NCBI GenBank assembly: GCA_036346375.1
Contig: CM070520.1
Location: 13,651,791 to 13,715,790 of the forward strand
Origin: Guadua angustifolia
Lineage: Eukaryota > Streptophyta > Magnoliopsida > Poales > Poaceae
Reading direction: 5' to 3'
DNA length: 64,000 bases
The notes beneath the pieces were generated by a model, which searched no databases, had not been told where the DNA came from, and was given only the letters and a program-made list of their open reading frames with translations. Below are positions 34,085 to 44,736 of the stretch, piece by piece. Within the stretch, counting starts at the first letter, position 1; each line of letters begins with the position of its first letter. Both the position numbers and the translations under genes were made by a program.

Positions 34085-34666
34085 GATTTAAGGCTGACTA
34101 GAGAATAGGTTCGAATTCGCGCTTGGGTCATCTTCACGCTCCAAAGTTGCTTCATTTTCGAATGATTACTCCATTGGACTCTGCAAAGCGAATGGACTTG
34201 TTTCGGTCCTACGCTCCATCACATCCGAATCTTGATCGGGTGCTCCTTGTAGGTCGATCTTCTTGCAACTCAATAGCCTCCAATCTGCCTCAAGCTCAAC
34301 CGCACTCAAGACATTTCTTAAGCTGTTACACATGGAACACATCATGCACACCGCCAATGATTCTGCAATTCTAACTGGTAAGCAACCTCTCCTCGTCGGC
34401 TCAAAATCTTAAACGGTCCAACATACCTAGCTGCAAGTTTTTCCTTGACTTGAAACCTCCTTAAGAGAAGTAACCCTAAGATGCATGAAATCATTGGGCT
34501 CAAAACTCAAGTCACGACGGCGATTGTCAGCATAACTCTTCTGCCTAGACTGTGTTGTTTTCAACCTTTCCCAGGTTTGGTCTTCTAGGGTTGGTTTTAC
34601 TTCTAAGGCGGACGAAATCCTTGCGGCACAACCTCTAATCTCAACTTCTAAAATTCTCTCACACAA
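34085..34666 (-). pseudogene. Integrase C-terminal tail and chromodomain-like remnant
   Basis: Reads TWERLKTTQSRQKSYADNRR and LSFEPNDFMHLRVTSLK (34,600-34,450), then KILSRRGEVAYQLEL in another frame (about 34,420-34,375). This is the GPY/F-type integrase tail of plant chromoviruses. The last part (34,085-34,190; VQWSNHSK, then SRGRDSVKGG) resembles the chromodomain end. Several frameshifts. Confidence 0.65.
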
Positions 34667-34694
34667 TCCTGGTTGATCGCTGTTTTCTACAACT

Positions 34695-34980
34695 TTACAC
34701 TGTGGCTTTCCAGCCTAAAGCATCGATTACTACTTTAGTTTTTCCCGGATGATAATGAATTCCAACATTATAATCCTTAATCAATTTTAGCCATCTTCTC
34801 TGCCTCATATTAAGTTCTGACTGGGTGAATATATATTTCAGACTCTTATGGTCCGTATATATTTCACATCCATTTCCAATGAGATAATGATGCCATATCT
34901 TTAAAGCATGCACTACGGCTGCTAACTCTAAATCAGGCGTTGGATAATTCCCTTCATGCGTCCTCCATTGTCTCGATGTA
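34695..34980 (-). pseudogene. gypsy RNase H fragment
   Basis: HEGNYPTPDLELAAVVHALK, IYTDHKSLKYIFTQSELN, RRWLKLIKDYNVGIHYHPGK: the typical Ty3/gypsy RNase H with TDHKSL. The upstream RT connection is broken near 34,985. Confidence 0.85.
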
Positions 34981-35084
34981 TCACAAGAATGTCAAAACTA
35001 TTCTGAACATCCGACAGTACTAACATAGGTGTAGAGGTTATCCGCTTCTCTAGCTACTAAAACTTTTCTTCGCATTCTGGTGTA

Positions 35085-35215
35085 CATGCAACTTCTTTTC
35101 CTTCTTCCCCAAAACTAATCGCAAATGCTCTGCATGCTCTTCCTCTGACTTGGGATACACAAGGGTATCGTCTATAAAAATAACCACAAATTTATCCAAG
35201 TATTCCATAACTGCT
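35085..35215 (-). pseudogene. gypsy reverse transcriptase fragment
   Basis: EYLDKFVVIFIDDTLVYPKS and EEEHAEHLRLVLGK. The catalytic FIDD box is intact but only about 45 residues of RT are left. The preceding sequence (35,215-35,400) is decayed. Confidence 0.8.
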
Positions 35216-35719
35216 TTATTCTTCATGCTTATAACTCAAGCTGGGTAATTAGCTGATACGTAAAAATTCTTGACAGTTTGAACCATAACTAAACAGTAAC
35301 CTAAAACTTCAAAGTACTACCTGACATATCTCCTTTATTACAGGGACTGGACCTATGGGTCGTACAATAACGGAAATATTAAATTGGCAATTACTACTTT
35401 AGGTACGACAATTGACTGTGAATCATGATCCTAAACATCTGGCTAATCTTCCTTTTCGCCTCCACTGCAGATATCAAACGGAGGGTTGCAGGCTCTTGGA
35501 TAGCTATCTTTGTCTTCTTGATTTTGGTTGGCGACGAGAGGGTCTTCTGGCGGATTAACAGTGGTGTCATCGTCAGGTATCTCCAACACAACCTCCACGG
35601 CGTCCTGGGCTTCATCTGTCGTGATATGCTTGAGTCTTCCTCGTATTCTTTCGAGACGATGCTCCCGATGTTGGTGCCTGTTATTTCACATCCTTTGAAA
35701 TCAGTAGACGGTAGTACTC

Positions 35720-36540
35720 AAATTGAAACGAACTGGAGTAACGTTTCCCTTCTTCGGACACTTATTGGCAAAATGTCCTGGCTCATTGCAAGAGAAACAT
35801 TTCTTGACAATGATGACTTCTGCTGGTATTGCCCTCTTCGTGCGGGGCTTCAACAGGCGTAGTTAGGATTGACTCGAATCGACGTGATCGCTTTCTTTTG
35901 AGGGCACTTATTGGCAAAATGCTCAGGTTTGTGGTGATTATAGCAGAGTCTAGGGTGAACTTCCTTTCTTGAGCATTCGTTGGTTAGAATAGTGTCTTTA
36001 CCTAAACGTCTTTTCTTCCATTGGTTCTCTCGGCAATTTTCTCTTACAACCTCACCGCTTGCTCTTGGCGTTATGTACCGGACTGAGGTAACTTCTGGTA
36101 TTTCCATGGCTGTAGGAATTACTTGTGCTCTCCGTGGGCATTGCTTAACGAAATGGCCTTCTTCTTGACAGTGGTAGCACAATCGTTTGTATCGTTTTGC
36201 CTTGGTGGGTGCAACTGTGTGCTCATCATCGTCATTCTTATGATCCAGGGTTGGTTGCTTCAGAGGGCACTCTCTAGACCAATGACCTTCTTGATCACAC
36301 AAGAAACATGCTGTTGATGATTGCCACTCACTGCGTTCCTGATTAAGGTTGACAGGTTTAGGAGGCTGGGTTTTTAATTCCCCAAGCGACATATCCTGGG
36401 CAACTAACTTTCCCCTTCTTATTGATAATTCTCGAGCAACTAGGGTCCGTAGATTCTTCCGTTGATGCTGGATTACGGCGGTAACTATTGGATCCAGGGG
36501 ACACTGAGGTGGGCAATGATCTCGACCTTCACAAAAGGTG
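35720..36540 (-). pseudogene. gag-like region with an array of CCHC zinc knuckles
   Basis: Successive knuckles on the minus strand are a decayed C-EGRDHCPPQC, then CFLCDQEGHWSREC, CYHCQEEGHFVKQC, CYNHHKPEHFANKC (second Cys lost) and CFSCNEPGHFANKC in another frame near 35,780. The main frame is 36,392-35,850 (180 codons). Zinc knuckles bind RNA in retroelement Gag. Four or five in a row is more than the one or two usual in plant gypsy Gag. No capsid domain is recognisable upstream (36,540-37,450). Confidence 0.7.
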
Positions 36541-36554
36541 ATAGGTGATGTTAC

Positions 36555-37450
36555 TCATAGGACCTTTTCGAATTGTATGATTTTCCTTGCAACTAGAGCA
36601 ACTAATCGCATGCTTATTTGAGGTATGACTAATTTTCCCCACAGCGAATGCACGCTCAATCCTCTAACTTGTTTGGCTAACCACACATAATATCTAGGTT
36701 TCGAGCAAGATGCGGGGGTAGCGTCCTTCTCTATGACCATACCATTCCTGGGAGTTTCCATTGAGTTGATTCCCATTTTCTCTGGCTCTATTGCTATCAC
36801 TATTCTGAACTATCTGCGTGATTACCTCAGAGGGGTTAGGGAAGAGGGGAATAGCATAGGTAAGGAGCAAGAATCCTACCACAGGGAGGATAGGTTTAAC
36901 CCAATAACTTAAGCAATCAATATTAATAACTTGGTATGGTTGCTTATACAAGCCCAAAAGCTTTGCAACACATACTGCACACTCAGCAATCAAGAAGAAC
37001 CAATTTAACCTAAATACACAAAACTACCGTCTACATGGGTGACACTCCTATCTTAGGAAACGCGACTCCCACACATGAGTCTCACTGGCTACTTAAGCAT
37101 TGAGTCTTCTAGCTCTTGATACACTTCATTGATCCGCTCTTCGACGAGCTTGATGATCCTTTCCTTCATGATCTTTATGGTAGCAGCAGGCACTCGATGT
37201 CAACTCCTAAAGTGTGGTATGTTGTTTTTCTACTCAAGATAACTCAGGTAAGATTTTAACTCAATTCAGCAGAGGTAAGAGAAAGAAATTTCAGCAAAAG
37301 GTAAGAAGAAATTTTTGGTAAGGACAGAATTAGAAGAACGAGATAAGTCAAGGACACATTATTCTTCTCGGTTGGGTCTTTTTACTTTTAGAAAATAATT
37401 TTGAAGGACCTATAGAGACGACCAATTATCTAGGGTCAAGACCTACAGTC
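36555..37450 (-). other. Decayed gypsy 5' internal region
   Basis: Minus-strand frames at 36,555-36,800 and 36,694-36,993 have no recognisable gag motif. The part next to the primer site (37,000-37,450) looks like untranslated leader. Confidence 0.4.
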
Positions 37451-37455
37451 AGTAT

Positions 37456-37468
37456 GGCTCTGATACCA
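37456..37468 (-). promoter_or_regulatory. Primer binding site (tRNA-iMet type)
   Basis: tggtatcagagcc on the minus strand, four bases inside the 5' LTR. Complementary to the 3' end of plant initiator tRNA-Met, the usual primer of these elements. Confidence 0.85.
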
Positions 37469-37472
37469 CCTT

Positions 37473-40264
37473 TGTCGGGACCCGAATATGCAAATCCGGA
37501 CCCTCTGTGTATATTGCACTAGTCCAGGATCACGCTAGTGCACACAGGCTCAACATTAGTGAATATCACAATCATACACAACGTAAATAAGATAAAGACA
37601 TAATATACTAAATATTAACAGTTGTATGACCTTATGGTCAACTTACTTAGCAATGCCTCATAAGGCTGAACAACAAATTGAACTGCAGCGGAATGAAGAC
37701 GTAGATAACCCCTCAGTATACCACAGGCAACTGACAAGGCTCGCACCCTAAATATTCGTCTCCTCATGGTACACCTTCTTCAGCTCTGATGATTTTTGTA
37801 GGCAAGGGTGAGTACACCAACACGTACTCAACAAGTTGTGCACAGAATGCAAGTCTATCATAGCTATATGCAAGGCTTATTCCAAAGGAATGGCTAAGTG
37901 GTTCATAATAAGCAGTAAAGCAGCATTTTCAAACAATAACAATATATAGATTGAAAAGACGGTAAAACAAATAATAACAAGTACATATATTCCATTGTTT
38001 CTCAAATCAAACCCAAGTTCTCCATCCTAAATCAAGTTCCATTATCCACGTGGCATCCTCGCCATCCCATAACAAATTGACAAGTTTTAATTAACTACCC
38101 CTTGATTGTAATTCGAGCATTGCTCAATCGCGTGAGCACGGCTATCCTAATAGATTGTACACTCTCTGAGAGGTTATGCACTTTACCCACACGATATAAC
38201 CATGCACCACACAAAGTGACGATTATAACAAAGCCTTTACAATGCATCCTCTTAACCCGATGCTACCCGCTAAGGTTTCAACATCGAAGGGCTAAAACCA
38301 CCATAAGGGGCCCCCTCTTGCGCCATGTGAGTTTCTCCGTAACACGGGACTCACACCACCATGATAGCACTTAAGTTAAGCATTTGCAAATTAGTCACTA
38401 GGTCGCCCCATAACAGACGATGTGGTCGCAAGTTTGACTCAGTCAAAGGCTCGCAAGGTTAAGTCCTTAGGATTGATTAAAGCAAGACTTACACATACCC
38501 TTTCTCGCCCATCGGCCCACCTCGCACCTTTGCCCTTCCACTTGCTTCAATCTAAAGTGATTATCTCCGGTTGGTTACCAAGCACCACGTGCTCTTCACA
38601 AATCAACATCGTTCGTGACTCATTGCCACAACAACTCAATCTCTTTGTGCGACCACATGGCCCACAAATTATCATCATTGTTCCATATTCCATTAGTCAA
38701 GATTATTAAGCAATATTCCATGAGCATGTGATGACGTGGCATGGCTAAGCAATTCTATATCGTTCTAACCATCCATGTTGATTTTCTATTAACCAACTAT
38801 AATTAACCAACCTAGGGTGACAAGTGGATCATGGCATACAATTTAACAAGGTAGGTGTAATTCAAAAGGTACAATAGCTAATCCCGAAGTTAAGTTGAAA
38901 TCATTTATAAACATAAAATAACAAGTGATAAGTTAAATCAAAATAGCATGCAATCTAATCTATGGGTGCAACATGATCAAAGCACAACTTGCCTTCGTTA
39001 AGCTCTGCTCCTGATCTGGAAATAATTCTTGAGTCAGAAATCCTTCGAAGCCTCGCACAATTCAACGTCTACGCGAATCGAAAGAGAAAAGCAAATAAAA
39101 ACCAAAACCAAATATCAAATAAACACAAAAATTCAAATAAAAGGCACCATTAGAAAGATCTCATTTTTACAAATTTTTAGGAATTTGAATCACCTAAATC
39201 CGAGTTCGTATGCAAAAGTTATAAGGTTTTGAAATTTGGAAATTCTGAAAATACTACGAAAATAGAAATTCGAATTTAGTGAATTATTCTTATATGGAAA
39301 AATCCGATTTTCCCGGGTCAAATGTACGGCGCGACGTGGCGATGTGGACCGTTGATCTAAAGATCAACGGCTCACGCTCTCGAAACTCTTTCCTATTCAC
39401 ACTTTGACGTGGCGCAATCTCGCCTTCTGGGTTGATCGACGGCTTGTAGAGCTCCCGGCGGTGAGGTGGCGGCGCAAGGTTGCTTGCGCGAGGACAACGA
39501 TGCTCGGCGGCGATGTAGTGTGCTCCATGACCAAGGGACGGCGGAACCGGCGGCGTGAGACGCTGAGCTCGAATCCGACCTCTCCTCGGCGGAAGAGTTA
39601 CCCAACGACGAGAAAACTCGGCGCAACTACTTCGGTGACTCCGGTGAGCTCAGGCGGCCTTCTTGGGGACTCTCTGGCGATGGCTCACGGGGGAAAAGGT
39701 GCGGAGCTAAGGTGTGGGTACCGGAGGGGCTTCGGAGGCCTTTTATACCCGGCTGGGCGCGGTATAGATGGAAGGAAGAGAGCGGCGGCGGGGTTTGGAA
39801 GGCGACGGCGTTTTTGGAAGGCGGCGGCGATTCGAATCGGGAACGATGACTGTCGTCCGTCCGATCGGCATTCGACGGCACGTAATATCCTAAGGTTTCA
39901 ATTCGTCCGGCTCAGACAAAGATGGGCGGCCCACTCTTATTCATTCCATAATTTCCCGAATTTCCTATTTTAATTATTCCGATTAAATGTTTTGATTTAT
40001 TTAAGGTGTTAAAAATACTCTAAAAATTCCCATAAAATTCTCAAAATACTTTGAGACATTCTTGACTTAAATAAAATATTTTCACAAAACTTTATTTTGC
40101 AAATCTCTTTTATAATTATTTCTTAACAAATGGTAATGTATTTAATTCAAGAGAATTGAGATAAATCTCAGAAAATCCAAATAAATTCAGAAAATTCACG
40201 AGATTCATATTTAGCAATAAAATAATATTAATTAATTGAAAAGCTGAAATTTTGGGATGTTACA
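37473..40264 (-). repeat. 5' LTR of the gypsy element
   Basis: 2,792 bp. Long stretches are identical to the 3' LTR, but differences cluster at C/G-rich words as 1-4 bp indels (compare 31,440-31,520 with 37,690-37,765, and 33,160-33,420 with 39,380-39,640). Confidence 0.9.
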
Positions 40265-40269
40265 GTTAG

Positions 40270-41903
40270 GGTGGCCTCTTTCGGGATCTCACATGGATCC
40301 GAGCACCAGGCCCAAAGATCAAAGGACCGGGTGCATTCCCTACGCTTGGTGCGCTCCTCCACATAATGAATTGCGCAGCTCTTTCCCAATGCTCTTGCCG
40401 CTACTTCTTCGCACCAACAGTGGACTGGGACGCCTTCAATTCGGACTTTGACATGGAATTCGAAGTTGACATTTGTCGCATATCTTTGCTCGCACCAGCC
40501 GCAAAGTCGAACTCCACAATTCCGTGATGCACCATTGCAACATTCAACACCCTTCTCCCGATTGATGCTTGGCGAAGATAATCAAAGCTGTTGGGAAGTG
40601 TTTGAGCAGTTGAAAATCACCATGGCTGAGGTTGAAGCGGGCTCTAAGCATGTCCCCCACGATGAACGACTCAACGTCATGGTTGTTCCCCTCGAACCAG
40701 CACACGGTCGCCCGGTCGATGAGTTCATCTCGCTTGCGCTTGATGGCTCCAGTGGCCGAAATCGCACAACAAGCTCTAGTAGGCCTCGCCCTCGGATCTC
40801 CAGGATATCTTGCCTCCATGCTATGCCCTTCCAGGACAGCGTCTTTGTAAGACCTGGAGCTTGCTGAGCGTGTGAGGGAGTGGGAGGGAGGAGGGGGCTG
40901 GAGCAAATGAGAAAAGTGCCTGGAGCTGTCTGTATTTGAGTTGCCGCTGGTAGACCGGTTGCTTGGACACGCCAAGGCTTTGTGCCCAGAGCGAAGGTAC
41001 CTCCAGCACTTGATCGGCGCACCGCAGAATCCGACCATATGATCTGGAGCCAAGCAGTTAAAGCATTTGCCATGCAGTTTCTGCTTGAAGAAAGCCGAAC
41101 CACAGAGTCGGTGTTTGAGTTGTTCGGAGTTGCCTTGAGAAATTGAATGCACTTGCCTTCTTCTCCACCAATGCCTCGGTTTGACAGGAGTCCATCCTCC
41201 ATCATCCTTCTTTAGGACACTGGAATTAAGGGAGCCCTCAATGTGCGGCTTTGTGTTAAAGTTTTGGATAGCATCCTCCGGCGGCTTTGTGTTAAAGTTT
41301 TGGATAGCATCCTCCGAATCGGCTTGGGGATCCCTGGTAAATCGCTGGACATCTTCCCGCTTCCCGCTGGGTCTGTACTGAATCAGACTTTGTTGACACT
41401 CCTCTCGTTGAATCCATTTCTGCTTTAAAGCGGCCGGGAGTCTAGCTTTTCGGATCTGATCTTCAGATTTTAGCCATGAATGCTTCCTTGAGTAATGGTC
41501 TTGATAGCTCTCTCTTTGTTGAAATTGAATGCCGCTCTGTCCCGTCGCCTTTTCTTCTACCGCAGATGGCTGTTGTTGGACTTTGCCACTATCAATACCT
41601 GGCTTCCAGGGCGCGCCGCTTTGAATGCGCTGGATCTTGAGGTATACTGAGTCTTGCACACGATCTTTGACCTGTATCCCTAGATCTGCTTCCTTGGAGA
41701 CCTTTGCCTCTATCGCCTTCCTTGACGCCTGGCCTTGCTCCTGGAGAACACTCCAACCCGGAAAAGGTGGATCTACAAGCGGCGGGCAAGATCTTTGGAT
41801 ACTTTGGTAGATTTGCTAGTGGGTTGTTTTGGATCTGGCTCGGATCTAGGGGTTTTGGTGGGCGGTGGAGCGGGGGTGAAAGGCGAGAGCGAAGGGGCGA
41901 CAT
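40270..41903 (-). pseudogene. LINE ORF1, 5' part
   Basis: The ATG at 41,903 opens MSPLRSRLSPPLH (103 codons). A shift leads to the 371-codon frame 41,659-40,544. That has a basic, Q-rich N-part, a 12-residue tandem repeat (EDAIQNFNTKPP), CFNCLAPDHMVGFC and KCWRYLRSGHKALAC zinc knuckles, then a region resembling the plant ORF1 nucleic-acid-binding domain (AGSRGTTMTL and ARFNLSHGDFQLLKHFP). The last part before the gypsy insertion (40,540-40,270) is in other frames. The protein binds LINE RNA in known relatives. Confidence 0.75.
41245..41316. repeat. 36-bp tandem duplication in LINE ORF1
   Basis: The unit starting gcggctttgtgttaaag occurs twice, exactly, back to back (41,245-41,280 and 41,281-41,316). 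It keeps the reading frame and gives the duplicated EDAIQNFNTKPP. Confidence 0.9.
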
Positions 41904-41913
41904 TTTTTATCCT

Positions 41914-42034
41914 CTTCCTCCAGCATACTCATGATTATGATTTTACTCCCCGCGCCCATACACTTGCCTGCAGAGAAGTAGAAACTTCCCCATGCATCCT
42001 TATTCACTTTAGAAGAAAATTCAACAAGATCAGG
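41914..42034 (-). pseudogene. B1 (part 3): N-ward piece of a B3-like gene
   Basis: It continues B1 past the LINE: ctccagcatactcatgattatg through agaagaaaattcaacaag match B3 at 50,493-50,602. Similarity stops at about 42,034. The whole coiled coil and P-loop are missing, and the sequence switches to a block shared with about 56,535. Confidence 0.8.
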
Positions 42035-42357
42035 TCGTGAATGACACTGGAACTATGGTTGTGTACAACCAAATTGAAGGACCATTTTGTTAACAGATCA
42101 GGTCATCCAGCCGATTGACACAAATATATGTCCAAGTTGTTCTGATTTCCCAGAGGTAAGACACTGTACAACTTGACCTGCGGTTTATGCGTCCAAAAAC
42201 TGTCACTTCTCTTGCCTCTTAGTTTTTCTCACCAAATTAAAGTATAGATGAAACAACTAGGCAGGTTTGGTTGCATGCATTTGCCTGGACCAGTCTACAA
42301 TGAAAGAATGAATTGATTTCCAAGATTGCAATATGTACCGCAGCTTCAGAGTACTAA

Positions 42358-42754
42358 GGCCAGTCACAGTGAGAGTTTCATTATCATTTAATAAGGTGAC
42401 ATATCAGTAAAAATGGTGACATAGCAAAGAAATTATGAGGAGAGAGAGGAGACGAGTTTCATCTGGTTGAAACCGGGTGCACACCGTTTCCAACACATTA
42501 GAAACCGAATGAAACTACACTGAGAGCTCATCGTTTCATCCCACACATTCCCACGCACTGAAACCGAATGAAACTGCACCAAATGGAATATTTGATCACA
42601 ACACCATGCAATAATTAAATACTATGGCTAGTCTATAAAACTGCGAAATGAAACTGTGCATTGGGAGGTCTTGTTTTATTTATCAACCTAAACCCCTTTA
42701 GATGATATGGCATTCCTGAAAACCGTGAAATGAAACTTGCCACTAGAAATAGCC
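42358..42754. mobile_element. Tourist-like (PIF/Harbinger) MITE
   Basis: The TAA target duplication (42,355-42,357 and 42,755-42,757) is proved by the empty site gagtactaaaaaaag at about 56,855. The ends ggccagtcacagtgagagtttcat and atgaaacttgccactagaaatagcc are imperfect inverted repeats, sharing ggc, agtg and agtttcat. Confidence 0.8.
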
Positions 42755-42836
42755 TAAAAAAAGCAAACTTTGAAACATAAAGCAACTTTCACGAGCAGCA
42801 ACCAGATTTATTTCCAAGGCAGAAATCATACGATCT

Positions 42837-42846
42837 TTTTATATAG
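42837..42846 (+). promoter_or_regulatory. TATA-like box before H5
   Basis: ttttatatag about 35-45 bp before the miR2118-complementary site. The equivalent place at 56,950 reads ctttatatgatag. Confidence 0.3.
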
Positions 42847-42877
42847 GAAAAGAGATGAAGGATGCATGCTTGTTTGA

Positions 42878-42966
42878 ACATAGGCATGGGAAGCATCGGA
42901 AACTTGCTCGATTCGTTTTTCGTTTGATGGTACGAAAATTGCTGAGTTTTCATGCCCATCTATGCT
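42878..42966 (+). ncRNA. MIR2118-like hairpin H5
   Basis: The 5' arm (42,881-42,902) matches the miR2118 complement at about 20 of 22 positions. After ctcgattcgtttttcg, a loop of about 10 bases, and cgaaaattgctgagtttt, the 3' side catgcccatctatg (42,951-42,964) pairs back to the outer arm (cataggcatggg), with a deletion of 3-4 bases in the middle of the mature-arm position. This is the only one of the five sites whose fold closes from base to loop, so MIR2118 ancestry is best supported here. The mature strand is damaged, so normal function is doubtful. Confidence 0.5.
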
Positions 42967-44727
42967 GCCTGAGATATTGCAAGTTGAGATCCCAATTAAA
43001 CCTTATATTTTTCTGTTCTTATGTGCAACGGAATTGATAAACAGAAGCAGGCCAAGAATTAAACTAACTTAATTCCTTAGTGCCATTTGGCAGTTCGTTT
43101 GCATGATTGACTAAATTAGGTGTTCCTAACATGCTGTTTTGCATTCTATATAACCAGGTAACTCGGATGCATGAGGTTTCTGTGCTCTTACAAAAACGGC
43201 ATTGTTTCGTTAAATCACCGAGTTGCACTTACAAATCACTGGGCGCTTCTCCTCGGTGTGGACAACATGATGAGAAAGATTATTTGTTCTCTGTGGGCCC
43301 AACCATACCGCTACGGCATTTTATTCAAATTAATTAATCTGTTCAACCATAATGAGATGCAGAGATCACAATAAGAAATAGTTATTGTTTCCTTGTTGCG
43401 ATTATAGGAAGTTGTCTTACCTTCAAAGATAGTGGAAACCTTTGTTTTACTTTCAAACTTCATCTCAATTATTATCTTTTTTTTTTCTTGTTCTCTCTAA
43501 AAGGGGGGTGTGACACAACATTAGCATGTAAAAGCAACACAAAATGCACATGTTAACAACTCCAGGATTAATAGGTTGACAAAAAATCATCCAATAGAAA
43601 GGGATTATCATATATAGCTGTTAAGAGGGCTCAAACCATCGACTGTCCTTGACATTCTCCGTTGCTAGGGTTATTACCCAACCCTGTCTAAACCGAGGCT
43701 TCGATGTAGTCAACTTTGTTTTCTATGCTTAGTGAAATGTGCACAAGACGTGTTTTCAAAAAATAAAACTCCCATTGAGCATTGACATTATATATAATCC
43801 CCGTCGTTGGTCGTCCAATCTAGTTAGGTGTGTGGTCCCTCATGTTCTAAAAGAAAAAAATATAGTCATTTAATTTTTATTAGTATACAGAAACGTGAGT
43901 ACATATATAATTATTCATGTTAACCAATAGCCAGTTAATGCTGTAATTTGAAGTTGCAATCTAGCAGGCGAACAACCAGTTTGCCATTTCCGTAGTTGAA
44001 CGCACTATTACTGGTCTCCCGTACAGATCCATTCATAACATGATCAATAGAGATCCATTCATACCATGCACAATTCCATCCATCTGAATTCTCGGATTAT
44101 AGTTTTCAATTAAAAGGAATTTCCAATGCATCGGGTGATAAAACATATAAGAGAATACAATCAATTGAAATTATTCTAAGTATGTTCAAAAAATGCTTGC
44201 CTAAAATTGGGATGAAATATTTGTCCTCACTTGAATTCTAGAGGTGATCTCCTGCGTGATTTAACCTGATTCCTAAAATTTTGGAATATTATAATTCAAA
44301 TTGCAATTATATCATTACAAGTTTTACAGAGTCCAACTTTTCTCTGAATCATATTAAGTTTTATGCATTTATGCGTCATAGTTTATTTTGCGTCGAACTT
44401 AAAATTTTGGATCACATTTTCACTTAACTGGCCGTTTTTTTTCTTACTTTAATTATTGTGGTTATCGACATTAATATTGATCTTTTTTTATTTATTTACC
44501 GGTTTACATTTATTATCCTCCTTTCTATTCTTATTTAATGTATTAGCATCAGAATTGTTGTTATCATTTTGTGGATTTAATTAAATTAATTTTTCTATTT
44601 TATTTTATTTTCTTCCTTTCTTTTCCTTGCATCAAACTGGCTTAACTGGTTCTCCTCATTCTTCTCCCAGCCAGCCCTGGCCTTCGGCTCCTCTCGGCCT
44701 CTGGGCAGGGACCCTCCGGCCGTCGGC
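42967..44727. other. No gene recognised
   Basis: AT-rich intergenic DNA. Overlapping plus frames at 43,107-43,374 lack domains. A short pyrimidine-rich, C/G-rich stretch at 44,640-44,735 precedes the foldback element. Confidence 0.35.
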
Positions 44728-44736
44728 CTCCAAACT

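Larger units (their letters stand above)
31233..40264 (-). mobile_element. Ty3/gypsy (Tekay/Del chromovirus-like) LTR retrotransposon, internally deleted
   Basis: Two direct LTRs (31,233-34,049 and 37,473-40,264) run TGTCGGGACC to GATGTTACA on the plus strand, i.e. TGTAACATCC...CCGACA in the element's orientation. A purine tract lies beside the left LTR and a tRNA-iMet-type primer site beside the right, fixing a minus-strand orientation. The internal part is only 3.4 kb and keeps decayed gag zinc knuckles, a slice of RT, RNase H and the integrase tail. Protease and the integrase core are not recognisable. It sits inside LINE ORF1. Confidence 0.9.
24875..41913 (-). mobile_element. L1-type LINE with nested gypsy element
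   Basis: It is flanked by the identical 16-bp duplication cttcctccagcatact (24,859-24,874 and 41,914-41,929); B3 shows the empty site near 50,495. A short T run at 24,874-24,881 is the poly-A tail of a minus-strand element. The order on the minus strand is ORF1 (41,903 down to 29,100, split), then ORF2 with endonuclease, reverse transcriptase and C-terminal zinc region. Without the gypsy insert it is about 8 kb. Both ORFs are broken by stops and shifts. The 5' end lies only about 10 bases before the ORF1 ATG, so it is probably slightly 5'-truncated. Confidence 0.85.
42034..42850. repeat. Dispersed duplicate of 56,537-56,945
   Basis: Collinear blocks: cgtgaatgactctggaact-like start, ttgtacaaccaaattgaagg, gacctgcggtttatg, aactaggcaggtttggttg, ttatttccaaggcagaaat. 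This copy carries a 397-bp MITE (42,358-42,754) that the 56 kb copy lacks. Confidence 0.8.
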
